From the NCBI GenBank assembly GCA_903929895.1, contig CAIYWM010000076.1, positions 1 through 7,712 of the forward strand: 7,712 nucleotides of DNA, in the 5' to 3' direction. Source of the stretch: an uncultured Alphaproteobacteria bacterium. GTDB lineage: Bacteria > Pseudomonadota > Alphaproteobacteria > Reyranellales > Reyranellaceae. Position numbers and translations under genes: made by a program. Below the pieces are notes generated by a model. It searched no databases. It saw nothing but the letters and a program-made list of their open reading frames with translations, and was not told the origin of the DNA. Shown one piece after another: positions 1-5,110 of this stretch; the first letter of the stretch is position 1, and every line of letters starts with the position of its first letter.

Positions 1-725
1 ACCAGCCCGGCGTGAACGTGCAGCCGCTGAAGCAGATGAACGGCCATGCTTCGTTCAACCAGGTGTTCCTGACCGACGCCGTGGTCGAGCCGGAGTTCCT
101 GGTCGCCAACGTGGGCGATGGCTGGGCCGTCACGACCACGACGCTGATGCACGAGCGTCGCGGCGCCGATGGCTTGCGCAGCTGGGCCATGGGCTCGGAC
201 CGCAAGGGCCGCGCCTACGACGAGGAGCGTGCCGAGATCGCGACCACGATGGAGCCCTACAAGTGGTATCCGCAGCGCGCCGGCCGGGTCGATCTGATCC
301 TTGAGCGGGCCAAGGAAACCGGCCGCATCGAGGACCCGGTGGTGCGGCAGGAGATCGCCCGGCTCATGATCATGTCCAAGGCCGCCGAATGGACGGCCCG
401 CCGCGCTCGTGCAGCCGCCCAGCAGGGCAAGCCGCAGGGTCCCGAAGGGTCTCTCGGCAAGCTGGTCGCGAGCCATGTCGCCCGCGCTGCCGCGCGCGTG
501 CACACCCAGCTCTCTGGTGCCGATGCCCTGCTGTCGGGCTCGGACAGCCCGATGAACGGCGTGATCGCGGAAATCCTGGTCTCCGTACCGGCCACGTCGA
601 TCGCCGGCGGCACCGACGAGATCCAGCGCAACATCATCTCCGAGCGCGTCCTCAAGATGCCCAAGGAGCCGAGCATCGACACCACCAAGCCGTTCCGCGA
701 CGTACCGCGCAACACGGTCAGATAA
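1..725 (+). CDS. Acyl-CoA dehydrogenase, C-terminal part (5' end outside window)
   Basis: This is the C-terminal 240 or so residues of an FAD-dependent acyl-CoA dehydrogenase, which introduces a double bond between C2 and C3 of an acyl-CoA and passes electrons to ETF. The reading frame is open to the left edge (codons start at base 3) and stops at TAA 723-725. The GTG at 12 is internal, not a start. Visible landmarks are the end of the middle beta domain (FNQVFLTDAVVEPEFLV, then GWAVTTTTLMHERR), the C-terminal helical domain, and the family signature AGGTDEIQRNIISERVLKMP near the end. The position that carries the catalytic Glu in MCAD-type enzymes (YEGT) is Gly here (AGGT). As in other FadE-like proteins the base may lie elsewhere, possibly the Glu of LMHER, which is an inference. 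Substrate chain length cannot be told. A strong terminator follows directly, so this gene ends its transcription unit. Confidence 0.93.
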   Translation, partial: QPGVNVQPLKQMNGHASFNQVFLTDAVVEPEFLVANVGDGWAVTTTTLMHERRGADGLRSWAMGSDRKGRAYDEERAEIATTMEPYKWYPQRAGRVDLILERAKETGRIEDPVVRQEIARLMIMSKAAEWTARRARAAAQQGKPQGPEGSLGKLVASHVARAAARVHTQLSGADALLSGSDSPMNGVIAEILVSVPATSIAGGTDEIQRNIISERVLKMPKEPSIDTTKPFRDVPRNTVR

Positions 726-732
726 GGCGACG

Positions 733-769
733 GACGGCGGTGTCATCCGATACCGCCGTCGCTTTTCTT
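733..769 (+). terminator. Intrinsic terminator after the acyl-CoA dehydrogenase gene
   Basis: A perfect 9-bp GC-rich stem, GACGGCGGT (733-741) pairing with ACCGCCGTC (752-760), encloses a 10-base loop. It is followed by the T-rich run GCTTTTCTT (761-769). It begins 8 bases after the TAA of the acyl-CoA dehydrogenase and ends before the amidohydrolase start. This is the classic Rho-independent layout, and it suggests that the amidohydrolase has its own promoter. Confidence 0.8.
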
Positions 770-813
770 ACTACCGATTGGCCTCGCGCCGCGTGACCGC
801 TACTGTCCGGCTC

Positions 814-2463
814 ATGACACCGAGCCCGATCACGATCTTCCGCGCCCGCCGCATCCTCACCATGAATCCTGCCCGTCCGGAGGCCACGCATGTGGCGGTC
901 CGCGACGGCCGCATCCTAGGCGCCGGCCCGCTGGAGGAGCTTGCCGGCTGGGGCACCTACACGCTCGACGACAGCTTCGCCGACAAGGTGCTGATGCCGG
1001 GCTTCGTCGAGGGCCATAGCCACGCCGCCGAAGGCACCTTCTGGCGCTACACATATCTCGGGCGCTTCGACCGCATGGATCCCGAAGGCAAGGTGTGGCC
1101 CGGCGCCCAGTCCATCGAAGACGTCGTGACCCGCCTGCAGGAAGCCGAACGCCAGCTCGGCTCGCCCACCGAAGCGCTCGCCGGCTGGGGCCTCGATCCG
1201 ATCTATTACGGCGACCGCCGCGTCGTGCGCGCCGACTTCGACCGCGTGTCGACGACGCGCGCGGTCGGCGTGATGCATGCGAGCGGCCATATCTTCAACG
1301 TGAACACCCGTGCGCTGGAGATGGCCGGCCTGTTGCGGCCTGGCGTCAACCACCCCGGCATCCCCCTCGGCGACGACGGCCTGCCGACCGGCGAGCTGAA
1401 GGGTCCGGATGCGATGACGATCGTCGGCGCCCATGTCGGCTTCGACCGCGAAGCGCTCGCCAACGACGAAAGCGGGCTGCGCCGCTTTGCCCGCCTCTGC
1501 GTGCGCCAGGGCGTCACCACCGCCACCGATCTCGCGAACCTGCTGCCGGACGATGCCGTGTCGATGATGGCCCGCGTCACCGGCGAGGCCGGCTTCCCGG
1601 TGCGCATCGTGTCGTTCCGCCGCTTCCAGGCGCTGACGCCCGAGCAGGTGGTCGACATGGCCGTGAAGCTCAAGGCCAAATCGACCGACCGGTTGCGGCT
1701 GGGCGCCATCAAGCTGTTCGTCGACGGCTCGATCCAGGGCTTCTCGGCACGGCTGCGCTGGCCCGGCTACTACAATGGCGCGCCCAACGGCCTGTGGTAC
1801 ACGCCGCCCGAGGCGATCGCGGGCGTCTACAAGCTTGCCCTCGAGAAGGGCGTGCTGGTCCACAGCCATACCAATGGCGACCAGGCCACCGAGATGGCAC
1901 TCGACTGCCTGGAAGGCGCCCTGCTCGACCAGCCGGCCCGCGACCATCGCTTCACGCTTCAGCATTGCCAGCTGGCCGATGCCGCCCAGTTCCGTCGCAT
2001 GGCCCGGCTGGGCATGTGCGCCAACCTGTTTCCCAACCATCATTTCTACTGGGGCGACCAGCATTACGAGACGACGGTCGGTCCGGAACGGGCGATGCGC
2101 ATGAACGCGTGTGCCACGGCGCTGGCCAGCGGCGTGCCGCTCGCCATTCATTCCGACGCGCCGGTGACCCCGCTCGGCCCGCTCTTCACCGCCTGGGGCG
2201 CCGTCAACCGCCGCACCGCCAGCGGCCGCGTGCTGGGCACCACCGAGTGCATCTCGGTGGCCGACGCGCTGCGCACGATCACCCTGGGCGCGGCCTGGAC
2301 GCTGAGGCTCGACGGCGAGGTCGGCTCGATCGAATGCGGCAAGCGCGCCGACTTCGCGGTGCTCGAGGACGATCCGCTGGAGATCGCGCCGGAGAAGCTC
2401 AAGGACGTGCGCATCTGGGGCACGGTCCAGGGCGGCCGCCTCTTCCCCGCCAACGGAGCGTGA
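814..2463 (+). CDS. Metal-dependent amidohydrolase, YtcJ-like (amidohydrolase family 3)
   Basis: This is a 549-residue cytoplasmic metal-dependent hydrolase of the amidohydrolase superfamily (TIM barrel), acting on C-N bonds of an unknown amide or cyclic substrate. The N-terminus has the family's TIFRARRILTMNP start and the VAVRDGRILGAG strand. The metal motif H68-S-H70 follows PGFVEG, where Glu replaces the more usual Asp. Other likely ligand or active-site positions are K300 (AIKLFVDGS), H350/H352 with D356 (HSHTNGD), H384 (LQHCQLAD) and D448 (HSDAPV). The C-terminal composite domain is recognisable as GSIECGKRADFAVLEDDP. Length is normal for the family. I chose ATG 814 because conserved sequence begins there. 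TTG 778 and GTG 793 are in frame but would add a non-conserved extension. No good Shine-Dalgarno is visible. The TGA overlaps the GTG of the downstream GTPase by 4 bases, so the two are probably one operon. Family is firm, substrate is not known. Confidence 0.92.
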   Translation: MTPSPITIFRARRILTMNPARPEATHVAVRDGRILGAGPLEELAGWGTYTLDDSFADKVLMPGFVEGHSHAAEGTFWRYTYLGRFDRMDPEGKVWPGAQSIEDVVTRLQEAERQLGSPTEALAGWGLDPIYYGDRRVVRADFDRVSTTRAVGVMHASGHIFNVNTRALEMAGLLRPGVNHPGIPLGDDGLPTGELKGPDAMTIVGAHVGFDREALANDESGLRRFARLCVRQGVTTATDLANLLPDDAVSMMARVTGEAGFPVRIVSFRRFQALTPEQVVDMAVKLKAKSTDRLRLGAIKLFVDGSIQGFSARLRWPGYYNGAPNGLWYTPPEAIAGVYKLALEKGVLVHSHTNGDQATEMALDCLEGALLDQPARDHRFTLQHCQLADAAQFRRMARLGMCANLFPNHHFYWGDQHYETTVGPERAMRMNACATALASGVPLAIHSDAPVTPLGPLFTAWGAVNRRTASGRVLGTTECISVADALRTITLGAAWTLRLDGEVGSIECGKRADFAVLEDDPLEIAPEKLKDVRIWGTVQGGRLFPANGA

Positions 2464-3404
2464 GCGGGACTCTGCCAAGCGGGCGGCTGCCGGTCACGGT
2501 GATCGGCGGCTATCTCGGCACCGGCAAGACGACCCTGGTCAATCGCCTGCTGCGCGCCGCTGATGGTCAGCGGCTCGCCGTGCTGGTGAACGATTTCGGC
2601 ACGACGCCGATCGACCGCGACCTGATCGTGTCGTCGAGCGGCGACACGCTGGAGATCTCCGGCGGCTGCGTGTGCTGCAGCTATGGCTCCGATCTCATGG
2701 ACACGCTGATGGCGCTGCCCGCCCAGCGGCCGGACATCGAGCGCGTGGTGCTGGAGACCAGCGGCGTCGCCCTGCCCGGCATGGTGGCCAGCGCCGTCAC
2801 CCTCATGTTGCCCTATCGCATCGACGGCATCGTGGTGATGGTGGATGTCGAGACCGTGCGCGCCCAGGCGAACGACGCCTATCTCGGCGACACGATCACG
2901 CGACAGCTCAGCTCCGCCGACCTCGTCGTCGCCAACCGCTGCGATCTCGTCGACGAGGCCTCCCTGCAGGAGACGCTCGCCTGGCTCGGCACGGAGACTC
3001 CCACGGCGCGAGTCGTTCCGGCGATACGGGCCGACATCGTGCCGGACCTGCTGCTCGGCCTGCGCGACGGTGCAACACCCCGCCTGTCCGCCACGCTCAC
3101 AACGCCGGGGGCGCCCGACGCGGCGTCGCTCTACGACTCTCTTGAGCTGGAGGTGCCTGACGGCATCGACGTCATCGAACTCGGCCGGCGTCTCAGCGCA
3201 CCCGGCACAGGCGTGCTGCGCGCCAAGGGCATCCTGAACAAGGTCGCGCTGCACGTTGTAGGTCAACGCTTCGAAATCGACGCGGCGCCTGTCGGCTCAA
3301 CGCCCGGCAAGCTGGTCGTGATCGGTCTGCGGGCGCGCCTCGATCGGCGCGCCGTGGAGCAGGCGCTTCAGCCGAGATTGTCGACGTCGTTGCGCAGCGC
3401 CTGA
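2460..3404 (+). CDS. CobW/COG0523-type G3E GTPase, putative metallochaperone
   Basis: This is a 314-residue P-loop GTPase of the G3E class (CobW, COG0523; relatives UreG and HypB), whose members bind metal ions and deliver them to target proteins at the cost of GTP. Visible motifs, in order: Walker A G17-YLGTG-K23-T24; switch-region VNDFG (43-47); the metal-binding C70-V-C72-C73 in GGCVCC; E99-TSGVALP; and base-recognition N159-R-C-D162, where Arg replaces the usual Lys of NKxD. A CobW C-terminal-like domain follows, with VLRAKG at 252-257 and GKLVVIGLRARLD near the end. No His-rich metal-binding stretch is present. The GTG start overlaps the amidohydrolase TGA (GTGA). A GGAG at 2455-2458 lies too close to act as a normal ribosome site, so translation probably depends on reinitiation. 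The context suggests metal supply to that hydrolase, which is an inference. The last 37 bases overlap the opposite-strand dehydrogenase gene. Confidence 0.92.
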   Translation: MSGTLPSGRLPVTVIGGYLGTGKTTLVNRLLRAADGQRLAVLVNDFGTTPIDRDLIVSSSGDTLEISGGCVCCSYGSDLMDTLMALPAQRPDIERVVLETSGVALPGMVASAVTLMLPYRIDGIVVMVDVETVRAQANDAYLGDTITRQLSSADLVVANRCDLVDEASLQETLAWLGTETPTARVVPAIRADIVPDLLLGLRDGATPRLSATLTTPGAPDAASLYDSLELEVPDGIDVIELGRRLSAPGTGVLRAKGILNKVALHVVGQRFEIDAAPVGSTPGKLVVIGLRARLDRRAVEQALQPRLSTSLRSA

Positions 3405-4366
3405 CCGGCGCGGAAGCGCGCCAGGTTTTCGAGGAAGATGCCGAAGATCGCCTCGTTCTGTCCCAGCGAATGGCTGGCGGTGTGCGGCGACACCAGCACG
3501 TTGGGGAGGTCCCAGAGCGGCGATGCCGGATCGAGCGGCTCGCGCACGAACACGTCTAGATAGGCGCCGGCGAGCTTGCCGCCCTGCAGCGCCGCAATGA
3601 CGTCCTGCTCGACCGCGATCTCGCCGCGCGCCACGTTGATCAGATGCGCACCCTCGGGCATCGCGGCAAAGGCCGCCGCATTGGCAATGCCGCGCGTCAC
3701 CGGCGAGGCCGGGCAGCACAGGATCAGCCAGTCGGCCTGCGGCAGCACCTCGTGCAGCTGCTCGTAGGCGACGACCCTCTCGCACGGCTCCACCGGTTCG
3801 GCCGTCCGGCGCACGCCGATCGTGCGCAGGCCCAGCATCGCGAGCAGCGACGCGATATTGCGGCCGATCGGGCCCATGCCGACGATGACGGCGCACTGGC
3901 CCGCGAGGTCGCGCGGCGAACGCTCGGCCAGTCGCGGCTCCCAGGCATGGCGACGCTGGGCATCCGCGAGCAGCGGGAAACGCCGGTTGATCGCGATCAC
4001 GGCACCGAGCGTGCTGTGCGCCACGGTGACCGCGGTCGCGCCCGAGGCGGTCGTCACCTTCACGCCGCGCGCCCGCAGCTCGCGATAGATCGGCCGCTCG
4101 GCACCGGCCGGATGGATCTGCAGCCATTTCAGGTTCGGCGACTTCTCGACCACCGCGTCGAAGCCCTGCAGCTCGGGCGTCGGGTTGGTGGGGCTGGATT
4201 TGCCCGTGACCTCGCGGGTCATGAAGGCGATGTCGGCCGCGCTGGGGCCCTCGGCCGCCAGCGCCTCCTCGGCGGTGAGGAAGGACAGCGTGCCCGGCGG
4301 CACCGCGGCCGCGATGCGCTCGCCCCAGATACGCTGTGCGTGGGACGACAGCAGAAGAGTGATCAT
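3368..4366 (-). CDS. D-2-hydroxyacid dehydrogenase, NAD(P)-dependent
   Basis: This is a 332-residue cytoplasmic oxidoreductase of the D-isomer-specific 2-hydroxyacid dehydrogenase family, interconverting a 2-oxoacid and a D-2-hydroxyacid, for example glyoxylate, hydroxypyruvate or a related acid. The Rossmann motif G163-M-G-P-I-G168 sits in VIVGMGPIGRNIASLLAMLG. The catalytic triad is complete: R247 (INVARGE), E276 (DVFVREPLD) and H295 (SPHTAS). Arg186-Arg187 follow the second strand of the fold, where NAD-specific members have Asp, which favours NADP. The start at ATG 4366 gives the expected N-terminal strand MITLLLSS. A longer reading from 4427 is in another frame and lacks family features. 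No strong ribosome site is seen. It is divergent from the GST gene across 53 bases and convergent with the GTPase gene, overlapping it by 37 bases, so it is probably monocistronic. The exact substrate is unknown. Confidence 0.93.
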   Translation of the reverse strand: MITLLLSSHAQRIWGERIAAAVPPGTLSFLTAEEALAAEGPSAADIAFMTREVTGKSSPTNPTPELQGFDAVVEKSPNLKWLQIHPAGAERPIYRELRARGVKVTTASGATAVTVAHSTLGAVIAINRRFPLLADAQRRHAWEPRLAERSPRDLAGQCAVIVGMGPIGRNIASLLAMLGLRTIGVRRTAEPVEPCERVVAYEQLHEVLPQADWLILCCPASPVTRGIANAAAFAAMPEGAHLINVARGEIAVEQDVIAALQGGKLAGAYLDVFVREPLDPASPLWDLPNVLVSPHTASHSLGQNEAIFGIFLENLARFRAGQALRNDVDNLG

Positions 4367-4379
4367 GACCGCAGGATAA

Positions 4380-4417
4380 CCAACCTTCGACCACGAGGAC
4401 AGGCGTGGTACGGTTGG
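4380..4417. repeat. Two-armed inverted repeat in the divergent promoter gap
   Basis: Within the 53 bases between the divergent dehydrogenase and GST starts, CCAACC (4380-4385) pairs with GGTTGG (4412-4417), and ACCACG (4390-4395) pairs with CGTGGT (4404-4409). The inner loop is 8 bases and the spacers between arms are unequal (4 and 2 bases). It could be a regulator operator shared by both genes, or a hairpin near the GST ribosome-binding region. The pairing is seen directly. The role is inference, and chance remains possible for arms this short. Confidence 0.45.
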
Positions 4418-4419
4418 CC

Positions 4420-4986
4420 ATGCTCACCTTATACTACTCGCCCGGCTCCAGCTCCATGGCAGCCCATATCGCCCTCCACGAAGTCGGTGCCCCGTTCGAG
4501 AAGCACGCGGTCTCGGTGCCGCGCAAGGAAACGCGCACGGCCGAATTCCTCGCGGTCAATCCCGCGGGCAAGGTTCCGGTGCTGATGATCGACGGCCGCC
4601 CGCTCACCGAGGTGGCGGGCATCCTCTACTATCTCGCCCGCACCTATCCCGCGGCCGGCCTGCTGCCGGCGGGCGACATCGAGGCCGAGGCACAGGCCAT
4701 CTCGTGGATGTCCTACGTCGCCTCGACGATCCATCCCGCGATCCGGCAGGGCGTCGCCGAGGCACGCGACCTCTATGCCGTGGCCGACAAGCGCCTGGGC
4801 GACCGGACGTGGATCCTGGGCGATCGCTACTCGATCGCCGACATCCACCTGTTCCGCGTCTACTGGCGCTTCCGCGACCAGCTCGAGCGCAAGCCGGGCG
4901 ATTTCCCGGCGCTGGAAGCCCACCATGCCCGCATGCTGGAGCGCCCCGCCGTCAAGAAGACGATCGAGATCGAGGCGAAGGGTTAA
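4420..4986 (+). CDS. Glutathione S-transferase family protein
   Basis: This is a 188-residue soluble protein of the bacterial GST superfamily, expected to use glutathione for conjugation, reduction or isomerisation. The N-terminal thioredoxin-like domain (about 1-75) starts MLTLYYSPGSSS, includes the cis-proline motif KVP53VL and ends in E64-VAGILYYLA. The helical domain carries WILGDRYSIADIHLF (from W131), with the usual S-x-x-D N-capping box. Beta-class GSTs have Cys in the SPGACS loop. Here the matching residue is S11, so it is not a cysteine-type enzyme at that site, and Ser10, Ser11 or Ser12 could take the role. Length is slightly below the usual 200-210. I chose ATG 4420 because the family's first strand starts there. 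GTG 4405 is in frame, with GAGGA at 4395-4399 five bases upstream, so a five-residue longer form is possible. It is divergent from the dehydrogenase and followed by a palindromic element. Confidence 0.9.
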   Translation: MLTLYYSPGSSSMAAHIALHEVGAPFEKHAVSVPRKETRTAEFLAVNPAGKVPVLMIDGRPLTEVAGILYYLARTYPAAGLLPAGDIEAEAQAISWMSYVASTIHPAIRQGVAEARDLYAVADKRLGDRTWILGDRYSIADIHLFRVYWRFRDQLERKPGDFPALEAHHARMLERPAVKKTIEIEAKG

Positions 4987-5009
4987 GCGTCCTCGTCGCA
5001 AAAACCACC

Positions 5010-5095
5010 GTCGTCCTGAGCGCAGCGAAGGACCTTGCGGAGGGACCAATGGACTCCCGAGCGGGCGCGAAATCCTTCGCTTCGCTCAGGATGAC
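5010..5095. repeat. Palindromic intergenic element, copy A (long loop)
   Basis: Two inverted 26-base arms (5010-5035 and 5070-5095) match at 22 of 26 positions and enclose a 34-base loop. The arm core is GTC[AG]TCCTGAGCG[AC]AGCGAAGGA. The same arm sequence recurs at 7461-7512. The element fills the 124-base gap between the convergent GST and molybdenum hydroxylase genes, where a strong stem could act as a bidirectional terminator. No T-run follows either side, so factor-independent termination is uncertain. From memory, very similar palindromes occur in many alphaproteobacterial and other genomes. No gene is visible in this gap. Confidence 0.8.
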
Positions 5096-5110
5096 AAGAA
5101 TACCGGACTG

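Noticed and set aside
778..806. Possible sigma-70-like promoter, TTGGCC (778-783) and TACTGT (801-806) with 17-base spacing
   Set aside because: The matches to consensus are weak (about 4/6 and 3/6), and it would put transcription start at the ATG itself. A leaderless mRNA is possible but not supported enough to list.
1095..2459. Long in-frame extension upstream of the GTPase GTG
   Set aside because: The frame is open by chance through the amidohydrolase gene. The extension is Arg/Pro-rich and non-conserved, while GTPase family sequence begins just after 2460.
916..2478. Long open frame (520 codons) antisense to the amidohydrolase
   Set aside because: It is a high-GC shadow with an Arg/Ala/Gly/His-rich, low-complexity composition and no family motifs. 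The sense strand encodes a complete, motif-rich enzyme.
2148..3266. Open frame of 372 codons antisense to the GTPase
   Set aside because: No recognisable domain is seen, and it crosses the well-supported amidohydrolase and GTPase junction. It is best explained by codon bias on the sense strand.
3332..3353. Pair of GGCGCGCC octamers that could form an 8-bp hairpin near the GTPase stop
   Set aside because: They lie inside Arg/Ala codons of the conserved C-terminus and no T-run follows on either strand, so they are probably a composition effect and not a terminator.
3297..4427. Alternative 376-codon - strand frame over the dehydrogenase
   Set aside because: It is longer, but it lacks the GxGxxG and catalytic residues that are complete in the 3368-4366 frame.
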